From Lachnospiraceae bacterium (GTDB lineage: Bacteria > Bacillota > Clostridia > Lachnospirales > Lachnospiraceae): a stretch of 64,000 nt of DNA. Under the pieces are notes generated by a model. That model saw only the letters and a program-made list of their open reading frames with translations. It was not told the origin of the DNA and searched no databases. The translations under genes and the position numbers were made by a program. This document shows, piece by piece, positions 1 to 8,526 of the stretch (position 1 is its first letter; every line of letters starts with the position of its first letter). The DNA is taken from positions 694,501-758,500 of the forward strand of contig JAKVNF010000003.1 of the NCBI GenBank assembly GCA_022483465.1, read 5' to 3'.

Positions 1-654
1 AAGAAAAAGGAAAACATCGGCAATTTCAACAACAATGGTGTCGAATATGCTCCAAAAGGCACCCCTACACAGGTATTGGATCACGATTTTCCGCTGCCTG
101 AGAAAGGCAAGGCAATTCCATATGGTGTTTATGATCTCTCACAAAACGAAGGTTTCGTAAATGTTGGTATCACCTCAGATACTGCAGAATTTGCGGTAGC
201 CTCCATACGTATGTGGTGGGAGGAAATGGGCAAAACACGGTATCCAAATGCAACTAAACTTTATATCACAGCAGACGGTGGCGGCAGTAACGGAAGCCGT
301 AATCGCCTGTTTAAGGTCGAATTGCAAAAGCTCGTAAACGAGATAGGTATTCCGATAGAGGTTTCCCACTTCCCACCAGGAACATCAAAATGGAACAAGA
401 TTGAGCACCGCATGTTCAGCCAGATCAGCAAAAACTGGCGCGGCAGGCCGTTGGAAACACTGGCTGTCATCATAAACCTTATAGCGAATACAACAACAGA
501 AAAAGGTCTTGTGATCAAGTGCGGGCTTGATTCCGGTACGTACACGACTGGGATCAAGGTCACAGATGAGGAGCTGGGACAAGTGAACATCATTCGTAAT
601 GCGTTTCGGGGAGACTGGAATTATGTCATCGCTCCAGCTATTTATTCCCAGTAG
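1..654 (+). CDS. ISAzo13-type transposase, C-terminal part (cut by window start)
   Basis: The reading frame is already open at base 1, so this is a partial gene; the first in-frame start-like codon at 76 is internal. The 217 visible residues match the C-terminal DDE half of ISAzo13-family transposases as I recall them: an ITADGGGSNGSR block carrying a catalytic Asp and an SKWNKIEHR block carrying the catalytic Glu. It would cut and join transposon ends. The stop at 652-654 is followed by non-coding sequence and then an oppositely oriented gene. Whether the element is complete depends on sequence outside the window. Confidence 0.75.
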   Translation, partial: KKKENIGNFNNNGVEYAPKGTPTQVLDHDFPLPEKGKAIPYGVYDLSQNEGFVNVGITSDTAEFAVASIRMWWEEMGKTRYPNATKLYITADGGGSNGSRNRLFKVELQKLVNEIGIPIEVSHFPPGTSKWNKIEHRMFSQISKNWRGRPLETLAVIINLIANTTTEKGLVIKCGLDSGTYTTGIKVTDEELGQVNIIRNAFRGDWNYVIAPAIYSQ

Positions 655-727
655 AATACGCATGAGTTAATTGCGCGCAGTTTCTTATGGAATAAGAGCC
701 ATCAGCGGCGATAGAGGGTGTGGCCTG

Positions 728-1303
728 TCAGGAGTATGCCGGATTCCTGTGCAGCTGCAGGAATGAGGTAGCTGCCCTGAGAAAGAATGCGTGCAGGAAG
801 GAAGAGAGATGCGGCTGATGATCGATGGATCTCAGAAAGTATGAGGGATCACTGTCCCGGCTGCGCAGGAGCCCCAGCCAGAGCTCTCGGTGTGCCAGAA
901 AGACACGCTTCCACCGGTACAGGGTCGGCGCGGCGATGCAGAAGTCCCGACAGATCTGTGCTACGGTGCGGCTGTGGCGGAAATAGGCCTTCAGGACCGT
1001 GAGGATGAACCGCAGGGTGTACTGGGAGTAGGGAATGAGTGTGTCTTTCAGGAGAGCATGGGTATGCCCACAGGTACATCTGACTCTGGGGACAGCGACC
1101 TGGAGTTCGTATATCTTTCCCCGATACACATCCACAACGTAGCGCTTGTAGCTGCCGTGGGGCTGATACATGCCTCTGGCGCGGCAGGCCGGGCAGTTGA
1201 CAAGCGAAAGGTCTGGGAGTTCATCTCCGGGGTATGTGAACAGAAGATCATCTGGCTCTGAGATCCTCTGGGTATTGCAAAGTAACGAAATTCTCCTTAT
1301 CAT
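728..1303 (-). CDS. DUF6431-like zinc-finger protein (mobile-element associated)
   Basis: A 191-residue protein with a CPACRARG knuckle (about residues 38-45), a second CTCGHTH knuckle (about 77-83) and a helix-turn-helix-like stretch around residues 110-135 (TVAQICRDFCIAAPTLYRWK). The layout resembles the zinc-finger and helix-turn-helix front of ISL3-like or DUF6431 proteins, which often occur beside transposases in Lachnospiraceae. No DDE catalytic domain follows it on this strand. It is therefore either a stand-alone DNA-binding accessory protein or the remaining front of a decayed element. The DUF number is from memory. Confidence 0.55.
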   Translation of the reverse strand: MIRRISLLCNTQRISEPDDLLFTYPGDELPDLSLVNCPACRARGMYQPHGSYKRYVVDVYRGKIYELQVAVPRVRCTCGHTHALLKDTLIPYSQYTLRFILTVLKAYFRHSRTVAQICRDFCIAAPTLYRWKRVFLAHRELWLGLLRSRDSDPSYFLRSIDHQPHLSSFLHAFFLRAATSFLQLHRNPAYS

Positions 1304-1601
1304 AATGTTAGCTTTACGTATATGTGGGACGGTGGTGTGTTCACTGGCAAGGTGAGAGCCCGGCGGTTCGCATTGCGTACATAGTGCTTAAGGAGAAGAC
1401 CGGCTGTCTGGGCGTGGATCTTCTCCTTTTTCTTATCCTTCTTTCGGGAGACTATCATAATCGGATTGTTAGAATAGTCAACAGTATACGAAAAAAGCAT
1501 GCCGCATAAGACAGCACGCTAGGATCATCATTTTTATGAACTTCAGAAATCAATCTGCCGCTATAGTGCGGTAGGTGGGGAGTTTAATTTGCTGCATGAC
1601 A
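1304..1601. other. Intergenic stretch upstream of the truncated IS66 copy
   Basis: No coding sequence is supported here. It holds a terminator-like hairpin (reported separately) and the abrupt junction at 1602, where identity with the other two IS66 copies begins without their left terminal repeat. It is probably residue of earlier insertions and deletions. Confidence 0.5.
1390..1434. terminator. Bidirectional terminator-like hairpin
   Basis: AAGGAGAAGA (1390-1399) pairs perfectly with TCTTCTCCTT (1419-1428) and is followed by a T-rich run. The complementary A-rich flank is weaker. It could stop transcription entering the IS66 array from the left. Confidence 0.5.
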
Positions 1602-2743
1602 TCATAGATACCGGAAGGTATGAGGAACATCAGGAGGTCGATTTCAAAATCGTCCGGACTTACCACCGGCATCTGTACAAGATCTACCAGTGTGCGAACT
1701 GCGGTACTCAGGTCAAGGTTCCAGTGGATGCAAGGCACACCGCAAAAAATCAGTACGGCAGCAATACCCGGGATCTGATTCTGTCCCTTGCTGTCTCCGA
1801 GAATGTACCGATCAACAAGATCCGCCAGTTTCTCTGCGGCCTTTTCGACGGCAGGTTTGTACCATGCGAGGGATATATCGCCAAGCAGATCAAAAGGGCG
1901 GCAAAGGATCTTCAGAATTTCAAAGAAGATCTTCGGAATGAGATGCTGAAGAAGGACCTGCTTTACTGGGATGATACGGTGATTTTTGTGAATACCAAGC
2001 GCGCATGCCTTCGCTTTTATGGTGATGACAGGATCGCTTATTACACGGCTCACGAGAAGAAGAATCTTGACGGTGTAAGGGAGGATGGCATCCTGTCAGA
2101 ACTGAACGAAAGCCAAAAGGTAATGCATGATCACTACACCGGCAACTACAACAGGGAGTTCCGATTCCGAAACGTTGAATGCAATCAGCATCTGGAGCGT
2201 GACGCACAGCGGAATACGAATGATACCGGGCATACCTGGTCTGCAGATCTGAAAGATCTGATCGGGAAAGCCATTCATGATCGGAACAAAGCGAAGAAAG
2301 AGGGAAGCACATCATTTCCGCCGGAGAGAATCAGGCAGTTCAATGCCTCATTGGATCAATGCCTGGCAAAGGGAGACAAGGAACACGCAGAACTGTACAA
2401 AAAGGTCAGGAATATGAAGGGAGCGGACTATGGATATGCGTTTGAGGGAGCACTGCTCAATCGTCTCCGCAAGTATCGCAGGAACTATTTCCATTGGATT
2501 GAGGACTTCAGCATACCCACAACGAACTCGTTATCCGAGAGATCTCTCAGAGGCGTAAAGAGCAAGATGAAGGTATCCGGTCAGTTTGAAAGCGTTGAGT
2601 ATGCGCAGTACTACGCAACACTGCGGAGCTACGTGGAGACATGCAGGAGGAATGGATGGAACGAGATGAATGCATTGAAACGGCTGACGGATGGGAATCC
2701 GGTAACGGTAAAGGAGCTGTTCCACGGGACCGAGTCAGGGTGA
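1602..2743 (+). pseudogene. IS66 family transposase, N-terminally truncated
   Basis: The open frame corresponds to residues from about 231 onward of the 609-residue transposase in copies 2 and 3. The coiled-coil region and the first zinc knuckle are lost. The catalytic block WDDT, the second Asp (VMHDH) and the Glu (SLSERSLRG) remain. An in-frame TTG at 1589 opens the frame but lies in unrelated flanking sequence with no convincing ribosome binding site. Expression of an active enzyme is unlikely. Confidence 0.85.
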
Positions 2744-2896
2744 GATAAAATAGACGCAGAAAGTGCAGGCGCGCTGGCCGAAAGGCCGCGCACCTCTCAT
2801 GATCATCTTGATAAGAGCTGGGGGATTGTTGCAATCTCCCGGCATGGAGGTCGTGACTTTGCAGCACGAGGCACTTTACCCCGTGAATAGTAACCA
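1602..2896 (+). mobile_element. IS66-type copy 1, left-truncated
   Basis: From 1602 (TCATAGATACCGGAAGG) the sequence is nearly identical to 4195-5489 of copy 2, but everything upstream is missing: left repeat, promoter, small orf and the transposase N-terminus. The right terminal repeat is intact and ends at 2896. Small differences (for example Ala for Thr and Lys for Arg in the transposase near 2270-2297) mark it as slightly more diverged than copies 2 and 3 are from each other. Confidence 0.85.
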
Positions 2897-2957
2897 GAAT
2901 TGGTTACTATTCACAGGGGTGAAACCCAAATCTGAATAACATCATTACCATTGACAC

Positions 2958-2996
2958 AGAGCGGAGAATGCCTGATTTTACGGCGTTCTCCGCTCT
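2958..2996 (+). terminator. Terminator-like hairpin inside IS66 left end (copy 2)
   Basis: AGAGCGGAGAATGCC pairs with GGCGTTCTCCGCTCT (one G-U pair) around an 8-base loop and is followed by ATTTTG. It lies between the left terminal repeat and the element's own promoter, so it would block outside read-through into the transposase genes, a common self-protection feature of insertion sequences. The same structure occurs in copy 3 at 5551-5589. Confidence 0.7.
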
Positions 2997-3063
2997 ATTT
3001 TGTATTGTGTGAAAACTCAAGACTGAAGTAGGTATATTCATAATATAATATATACATTTTCTC

Positions 3064-3092
3064 TTGACATTGTACCATATAAGTTATATACT
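3064..3092 (+). promoter_or_regulatory. Promoter of IS66 small orf (copy 2)
   Basis: TTGACA (3064-3069), 17-bp spacer, TATACT (3087-3092), followed by AAGGAGG at about 3107 and the ATG at 3120. Copy 3 keeps it at 5657-5685 with a one-base spacer change. Confidence 0.75.
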
Positions 3093-3119
3093 AAGGTATA
3101 CCTACTAAGGAGGTGCGCA

Positions 3120-3488
3120 ATGTCAAGTATCGTTTATCTCACAAACAAGACGACCGGCATAAAATACGCGTATGAATCTGAATCGTTCAGAGATCCGGTC
3201 ACGCACAAGCCGAAAAACAAACGAAAACTCATTGGAAAAGTGGATGCCAATGGGAACATCATCCCGACGGAGCCTCATGGCCCACGGCGGAGGAAGACAA
3301 CAGAGACTTGCACATCAGAGACAGCAAAACCGCCTGTGGATGAAGCGTCAGAACTGCGTCAGGAGATCATTCAACTAAGGCTCCAGATCAAGGATTTGAC
3401 GGATCAAAACAAACAGCAGGAAAGACAGCTCGAACGACTGAAAGCACTGATTGCTTCTATGTCGGAAGTCTTTACCATGAGGGAATAA
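3120..3488 (+). CDS. IS66-associated small protein (copy 2)
   Basis: A 122-residue protein starting at an ATG with an AAGGAGG site 7 bases upstream. Its first 50 residues (SSIVYLTNKTTGIKYAYES, then KRKLIGKVDANG) resemble the N-terminal entry domain of IS1634-like transposases. Residues 80-118 are a leucine-rich coiled coil. It sits 18 bases before the transposase gene and is co-transcribed with it. It is not homologous by eye to the classical IS66 TnpA or TnpB proteins. A DNA-binding or transposase-partner role is an inference. Confidence 0.7.
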   Translation: MSSIVYLTNKTTGIKYAYESESFRDPVTHKPKNKRKLIGKVDANGNIIPTEPHGPRRRKTTETCTSETAKPPVDEASELRQEIIQLRLQIKDLTDQNKQQERQLERLKALIASMSEVFTMRE

Positions 3489-3506
3489 CAGCCGACGGAC
3501 ACGGAG

Positions 3507-5336
3507 ATGGCAGCGATGTATTCATTCAACGGAACACTCACGCGTAACAGCGAAATCGCAAAACTGAAACAGACCATTGCGATGTATGAGTCCGAAGACC
3601 CGCACGCTGCCTTCCGGGCTGACTGCAACCGAAAGGTCAAACTCGCAAACAGCCGACAGGAAAAAGCCGAGACCAACTGGCGGAAAGCACTGGAAACAGC
3701 AAAGAATCTGCAGAGCAGGTTAAGTCAGTCATTACGGGAAAACCGCAAGCTCTCAGAGCAGTTGAGAACAATCGGGATGAAGCGGGAATCCGCGGAAAGA
3801 AAGGCCGCAAACCTGCAGGAACTTCTGAGCAGACGAGGTCAGAAAATTGAAGAGCTTCAGGCGCACAACAATGAACTGAAAAAGGTCATTGCGGACAAGG
3901 ACAGACAGCTGAGAGAAAAGCAGGACACAATCGATGAGCTGCGGGCTATGGTCAGGCATCTCGAGGACAAAATCAATCGGGATGGAACGGACAGCGGAAC
4001 GCCGACATCACAGACGCCCAGGAACAAGAAAAAAGTAATTCCCAACCTGCGCCCGACAACAGGGAATCACAAAGGAGGCCAGCCGGGGCACGCAAAATCA
4101 GAGATGCCGGCTTTTGATCCAGAACAGGCTACCGATACCACAACACATGAGCTGAAAGAAGATGAGAAAAAGTGCAGCGTATGTGGCGGAGATCTCATAG
4201 ATACCGGAAGGTATGAGGAACATCAGGAGGTCGATTTCAAAATCGTCCGGACTTACCACCGGCATCTGTACAAGATCTACCAGTGTGCGAACTGCGGTAC
4301 TCAGGTCAAGGTTCCAGTGGATGCAAGGCACACCGCAAAAAATCAGTACGGCAGCAATACCCGGGATCTGATTCTGTCCCTTGCTGTCTCCGAGAATGTA
4401 CCGATCAACAAGATCCGCCAGTTTCTCTGCGGCCTTTTCGACGGCAGGTTTGTACCATGCGAGGGATATATCGCCAAGCAGATCAAAAGGGCGGCAAAGG
4501 ATCTTCAGAATTTCAAAGAAGATCTTCGGAATGAGATGCTGAAGAAGGACCTGCTTTACTGGGATGATACGGTGATTTTTGTGAATACCAAGCGCGCATG
4601 CCTTCGCTTTTATGGTGATGACAGGATCGCTTATTACACGGCTCACGAGAAGAAGAATCTTGACGGTGTAAGGGAGGATGGCATCCTGTCAGAACTGAAC
4701 GAAAGCCAAAAGGTAATGCATGATCACTACACCGGCAACTACAACAGGGAGTTCCGATTCCGAAACGTTGAATGCAATCAGCATCTGGAGCGTGACGCAC
4801 AGCGGAATACGAATGATACCGGGCATACCTGGTCTGCAGATCTGAAAGATCTGATCGGGAAGACCATTCATGATCGGAACAAAGCGAAGAGAGAGGGAAG
4901 CACATCATTTCCGCCGGAGAGAATCAGGCAGTTCAATGCCTCATTGGATCAATGCCTGGCAAAGGGAGACAAGGAACACGCAGAACTGTACAAAAAGGTC
5001 AGGAATATGAAGGGAGCGGACTATGGATATGCGTTTGAGGGAGCACTGCTCAATCGTCTCCGCAAGTATCGCAGGAACTATTTCCATTGGATTGAGGACT
5101 TCAGCATACCCACAACGAACTCGTTATCCGAGAGATCTCTCAGAGGCGTAAAGAGCAAGATGAAGGTATCCGGTCAGTTTGAAAGCGTTGAGTATGCGCA
5201 GTACTACGCAACACTGCGGAGCTACGTGGAGACATGCAGGAGGAATGGATGGAACGAGATGAATGCATTGAAACGGCTGACGGATGGGAATCCGGTAACG
5301 GTAAAGGAACTGTTCCACGGGACCGAGTCAGGGTGA
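3507..5336 (+). CDS. tnpC: IS66 family transposase (copy 2)
   Basis: A 609-residue DDE transposase. Residues 15-160 form a long coiled coil. About 166-200 is a basic, proline-rich linker. Two zinc knuckles (CSVC, 223-226; CANC, 260-263) precede the catalytic core, which has Asp in WDDT (353-354), Asp406 in VMHDH and Glu542 in SLSERSLRG. The length is at the upper end for IS66. The start ATG at 3507 has a GGAGATGG-type site overlapping the preceding bases; ATG at 3516 is an alternative. Copies 2 and 3 are almost identical, indicating recent amplification. Confidence 0.88.
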   Translation: MAAMYSFNGTLTRNSEIAKLKQTIAMYESEDPHAAFRADCNRKVKLANSRQEKAETNWRKALETAKNLQSRLSQSLRENRKLSEQLRTIGMKRESAERKAANLQELLSRRGQKIEELQAHNNELKKVIADKDRQLREKQDTIDELRAMVRHLEDKINRDGTDSGTPTSQTPRNKKKVIPNLRPTTGNHKGGQPGHAKSEMPAFDPEQATDTTTHELKEDEKKCSVCGGDLIDTGRYEEHQEVDFKIVRTYHRHLYKIYQCANCGTQVKVPVDARHTAKNQYGSNTRDLILSLAVSENVPINKIRQFLCGLFDGRFVPCEGYIAKQIKRAAKDLQNFKEDLRNEMLKKDLLYWDDTVIFVNTKRACLRFYGDDRIAYYTAHEKKNLDGVREDGILSELNESQKVMHDHYTGNYNREFRFRNVECNQHLERDAQRNTNDTGHTWSADLKDLIGKTIHDRNKAKREGSTSFPPERIRQFNASLDQCLAKGDKEHAELYKKVRNMKGADYGYAFEGALLNRLRKYRRNYFHWIEDFSIPTTNSLSERSLRGVKSKMKVSGQFESVEYAQYYATLRSYVETCRRNGWNEMNALKRLTDGNPVTVKELFHGTESG

Positions 5337-5550
5337 GATAAAATAGACGCAGAAAGTGCAGGCGCGCTGGCCGAAAGGCCGCGCACCTCTCATGATCATC
5401 TTGATAAGAGCTGGGGGATTGTTGCAATCTCCCGGCATGGAGGTCGTGACTTTGCAGCACGAGGCACTTTACCCCGTGAATAGTAACCAGAATTGGTTAC
5501 TATTCACAGGGGTGAAACCCAAATCTGAATAACATCATTACCATTGACAC

Positions 5551-5589
5551 AGAGCGGAGAATGCCTGATTTTACGGCGTTCTCCGCTCT
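5551..5589 (+). terminator. Terminator-like hairpin inside IS66 left end (copy 3)
   Basis: Identical stem-loop to that at 2958-2996, again between the left repeat and the element promoter. Confidence 0.7.
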
Positions 5590-5656
5590 ATTTTGTATTG
5601 TGTGAAAACTCAAGACTGAAGTAGGTATATTCGTAATATAATATATACATTTTCTC

Positions 5657-5685
5657 TTGACATTGCACCATATAAGTTATATACT
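5657..5685 (+). promoter_or_regulatory. Promoter of IS66 small orf (copy 3)
   Basis: TTGACA (5657-5662), 17-bp spacer, TATACT (5680-5685). The transcript now enters the MITE after five codons of the orf. Confidence 0.7.
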
Positions 5686-5712
5686 AAGGTATACCTACTA
5701 AGGAGGTGCGCA

Positions 5713-6397
5713 ATGTCAAGTATCGTTTAGGCGTTAGTTAAGAAACGGGTTGATAAGCGATCGCCTAGCATGAGACCACTAATACCTCACTTTGAGCTCG
5801 AGCTGGGTACACTCCTATCCGTGCTGTGTTGCATCATGTAACAAAGCATCACCTAGATTGCCTAAACACATACACTCACTTGCCGAGTATGTGACTATAA
5901 ATAACAAGATAGGCATTATGCGGAGAAGAAAAGAGCTCCAAATGGGGATTCTATATCTTCATCGGACATTATCGCGTCGAGAGTTCACCATGGAGGTTGT
6001 GGTATGGAACCCATCAACCCGGTTCTTTACTAACGCCATCGTTTATCTCACAAACAAGACGACCGGCATAAAATACGCGTATGAATCTGAATCGTTCAGA
6101 GATCCGGTCACGCACAAGCCGAAGAACAAACGAAAACTCATTGGAAAAGTGGATGCCAATGGGAACATCATCCCGACGGAGCCTCATGGCCCACGGCGGA
6201 GGAAGACAACAGAGACTTGCACATCAGAGACAGCAAAACCGCCTGTGGATGAAGCGTCAGAACTGCGTCAGGAGATCATTCAACTAAGGCTCCAGATCAA
6301 GGATTTGACGGATCAAAACAAACAGCAGGAAAGACAGCTCGAACGACTGAAAGCACTGATTGCTTCTATGTCGGAAGTCTTTACCATGAGGGAATAA
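5713..6397 (+). pseudogene. IS66 small orf interrupted by a MITE (copy 3)
   Basis: The native ATG at 5713 reads MSSIV and then meets TAG created at the MITE junction (5728-5730). After the MITE the remaining 117 codons (from 6047) are intact, and the reading frame is open backward into the MITE with several in-frame ATG codons (for example 5792, 5920, 5941 and 5992). A MITE-initiated fusion protein is therefore possible, but the normal protein cannot be made. The intact part is nearly identical to copy 2. Confidence 0.8.
5730..6037. mobile_element. 308-bp MITE with 8-bp target duplication
   Basis: The ends are inverted repeats of about 25 bp with two mismatches: left GGCGTTAGTTAAGAAACGGG, and right (read inward) GGCGTTAGTAAAGAACCGGG, both continuing TTGAT. 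The element is flanked by the direct repeat ATCGTTTA (5722-5729 and 6038-6045), present once in copy 2. It encodes no transposase. It must have been moved in trans by an element with matching ends and 8-bp duplications. No such partner is in this window. Confidence 0.88.
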
Positions 6398-6415
6398 CAG
6401 CCGACGGACACGGAG

Positions 6416-8245
6416 ATGGCAGCGATGTATTCATTCAACGGAACACTCACGCGTAACAGCGAAATCGCAAAACTGAAACAGACCATTGCGATGTATGAGT
6501 CCGAAGACCCGCACGCTGCCTTCCGGGCTGACTGCAACCGAAAGGTCAAACTCGCAAACAGCCGACAGGAAAAAGCCGAGACCAACTGGCGGAAAGCACT
6601 GGAAACAGCAAAGAATCTGCAGAGCAGGTTAAGTCAGTCATTACGGGAAAACCGCAAGCTCTCAGAGCAGTTGAGAACAATCGGGATGAAGCGGGAATCC
6701 GCGGAAAGAAAGGCCGCAAACCTGCAGGAACTTCTGAGCAGACGAGGTCAGAAAATTGAAGAGCTTCAGGCGCACAACAATGAACTGAAAAAGGTCATTG
6801 CGGACAAGGACAGACAGCTGAGAGAAAAGCAGGACACAATCGATGAGCTGCGGGCTATGGTCAGGCATCTCGAGGACAAAATCAATCGGGATGGAACGGA
6901 CAGCGGAACGCCGACATCACAGACGCCCAGGAACAAGAAAAAAGTAATTCCCAACCTGCGCCCGACAACAGGGAATCACAAAGGAGGACAGCCGGGGCAC
7001 GCAAAATCAGAGATGCCGGCTTTTGATCCAGAACAGGCTACCGATACCACAACACATGAGCTGAAAGAAGATGAGAAAAAGTGCAGCGTATGTGGCGGAG
7101 ATCTCATAGATACCGGAAGGTATGAGGAACATCAGGAGGTCGATTTCAAAATCGTCCGGACTTACCACCGGCATCTGTACAAGATCTACCAGTGTGCGAA
7201 CTGCGGTACTCAGGTCAAGGTTCCAGTGGATGCAAGGCACACCGCAAAAAATCAGTACGGCAGCAATACCCGGGATCTGATTCTGTCCCTTGCTGTCTCC
7301 GAGAATGTACCGATCAACAAGATCCGCCAGTTTCTCTGCGGCCTTTTCGACGGCAGGTTTGTACCATGCGAGGGATATATCGCCAAGCAGATCAAAAGGG
7401 CGGCAAAGGATCTTCAGAATTTCAAAGAAGATCTTCGGAATGAGATGCTGAAGAAGGACCTGCTTTACTGGGATGATACGGTGATTTTTGTGAATACCAA
7501 GCGCGCATGCCTTCGCTTTTATGGTGATGACAGGATCGCTTATTACACGGCTCACGAGAAGAAGAATCTTGACGGTGTAAGGGAGGATGGCATCCTGTCA
7601 GAACTGAACGAAAGCCAAAAGGTAATGCATGATCACTACACCGGCAACTACAACAGGGAGTTCCGATTCCGAAACGTTGAATGCAATCAGCATCTGGAGC
7701 GTGACGCACAGCGGAATACGAATGATACCGGGCATACCTGGTCTGCAGATCTGAAAGATCTGATCGGGAAGACCATTCATGATCGGAACAAAGCGAAGAG
7801 AGAGGGAAGCACATCATTTCCGCCGGAGAGAATCAGGCAGTTCAATGCCTCATTGGATCAATGCCTGGCAAAGGGAGACAAGGAACACGCAGAACTGTAC
7901 AAAAAGGTCAGGAATATGAAGGGAGCGGACTATGGATATGCGTTTGAGGGAGCACTGCTCAATCGTCTCCGCAAGTATCGCAGGAACTATTTCCATTGGA
8001 TTGAGGACTTCAGCATACCCACAACGAACTCGTTATCCGAGAGATCTCTCAGAGGCGTAAAGAGCAAGATGAAGGTATCCGGTCAGTTTGAAAGCGTTGA
8101 GTATGCGCAGTACTACGCAACACTGCGGAGCTACGTGGAGACATGCAGGAGGAATGGATGGAACGAGATGAATGCATTGAAACGGCTGACGGATGGGAAT
8201 CCGGTAACGGTAAAGGAACTGTTCCACGGGACCGAGTCAGGGTGA
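6416..8245 (+). CDS. tnpC: IS66 family transposase (copy 3)
   Basis: 609 residues, identical by eye to the copy 2 protein: coiled coil 15-160, zinc knuckles at 223 and 260, and catalytic Asp353/354, Asp406 and Glu542. Because the MITE lies upstream in the small orf, translation depends on its own site near 6410. It is probably the most intact source of transposase together with copy 2. Confidence 0.88.
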   Translation: MAAMYSFNGTLTRNSEIAKLKQTIAMYESEDPHAAFRADCNRKVKLANSRQEKAETNWRKALETAKNLQSRLSQSLRENRKLSEQLRTIGMKRESAERKAANLQELLSRRGQKIEELQAHNNELKKVIADKDRQLREKQDTIDELRAMVRHLEDKINRDGTDSGTPTSQTPRNKKKVIPNLRPTTGNHKGGQPGHAKSEMPAFDPEQATDTTTHELKEDEKKCSVCGGDLIDTGRYEEHQEVDFKIVRTYHRHLYKIYQCANCGTQVKVPVDARHTAKNQYGSNTRDLILSLAVSENVPINKIRQFLCGLFDGRFVPCEGYIAKQIKRAAKDLQNFKEDLRNEMLKKDLLYWDDTVIFVNTKRACLRFYGDDRIAYYTAHEKKNLDGVREDGILSELNESQKVMHDHYTGNYNREFRFRNVECNQHLERDAQRNTNDTGHTWSADLKDLIGKTIHDRNKAKREGSTSFPPERIRQFNASLDQCLAKGDKEHAELYKKVRNMKGADYGYAFEGALLNRLRKYRRNYFHWIEDFSIPTTNSLSERSLRGVKSKMKVSGQFESVEYAQYYATLRSYVETCRRNGWNEMNALKRLTDGNPVTVKELFHGTESG

Positions 8246-8426
8246 GATAAAATAGACGCAGAAAGTGCAGGCGCGCTGGCCGAAAGGCCGCGCACCTCTC
8301 ATGATCATCTTGATAAGAGCTGGGGGATTGTTGCAATCTCCCGGCATGGAGGTCGTGACTTTGCAGCACGAGGCACTTTACCCCGTGAATAGTAACCAGA
8401 ATTGAGCCCGATACCTGAATTTTCGG

Positions 8427-8455
8427 TTGACACCCCATCGGGCGGCAAGTATACT
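8427..8455 (+). promoter_or_regulatory. rpsL (str operon) promoter
   Basis: TTGACA (8427-8432), 17-bp spacer, TATACT (8450-8455): a near-consensus housekeeping promoter. The IS66 array ends at 8398, leaving the promoter intact. In most Firmicutes rpoC lies just upstream of rpsL; here insertion sequences occupy that place. Confidence 0.85.
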
Positions 8456-8496
8456 ATGACGGTGTGGCTTTTTGGCCACATCGTCATATTTTTTCT
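8456..8496 (+). terminator. Terminator-like hairpin at the rpsL transcription start
   Basis: ATGACGGTGTGGC (8456-8468) pairs with GCCACATCGTCAT (8475-8487), 13 pairs with one G-U, followed by ATTTTTTCT. It begins right after the -10 box. RNA arriving from the IS66 array would form the whole stem and terminate, whereas RNA started at about 8462 keeps only the inner 8 pairs. It may thus insulate the operon or act as an attenuator. Confidence 0.65.
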
Positions 8497-8526
8497 ACTA
8501 TATTTTTGGCAAGGAGGTGAAATAGA

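Larger units (their letters stand above)
2744..3119. other. IS66 copy 1 / copy 2 junction
   Basis: This stretch has no gene. It contains the end of copy 1 (right repeat ending 2896), the 4-bp spacer GAAT (2897-2900), the left repeat of copy 2 (from 2901), a terminator-like hairpin (2958-2996) and the promoter of the small IS66 orf (3064-3092). The abutted repeats form a palindrome, GTGAATAGTAACCA facing TGGTTACTATTCAC around GAAT. An equivalent junction lies at 5337-5712. Confidence 0.85.
2901..5489 (+). mobile_element. IS66-type element, copy 2 (complete, 2589 bp)
   Basis: A complete unit bounded by imperfect terminal repeats. The left end is TGGTTACTATTCACAGGGG and the right end is CCCCGTGAATAGTAACCA (one-base indel between them). 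It carries a terminator-like hairpin just inside the left end, a consensus promoter, a 122-codon orf and a 609-codon transposase. It is flanked on both sides by GAAT (2897-2900 and 5490-5493). That fits either a 4-bp target duplication or tandem joining through an end-to-end junction. If the repeats are taken to start one base further in, the shared flank reads AGAATT. Confidence 0.85.
5494..8398 (+). mobile_element. IS66-type element, copy 3, carrying a MITE
   Basis: Same ends as copy 2. Its 2905 bp equal the 2589-bp unit plus 316 bp, which is exactly the 308-bp MITE plus its 8-bp target duplication. It begins 4 bp (GAAT) after copy 2 and is followed again by GAAT (8399-8402). The right end lies only 28 bp upstream of the rpsL -35 box. 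Confidence 0.87.

Noticed and set aside
2881-2916. Palindrome GTGAATAGTAACCA...TGGTTACTATTCAC as a stand-alone terminator or operator
   Set aside because: It is formed by two abutted IS66 terminal repeats and disappears at the single right end near 8398.
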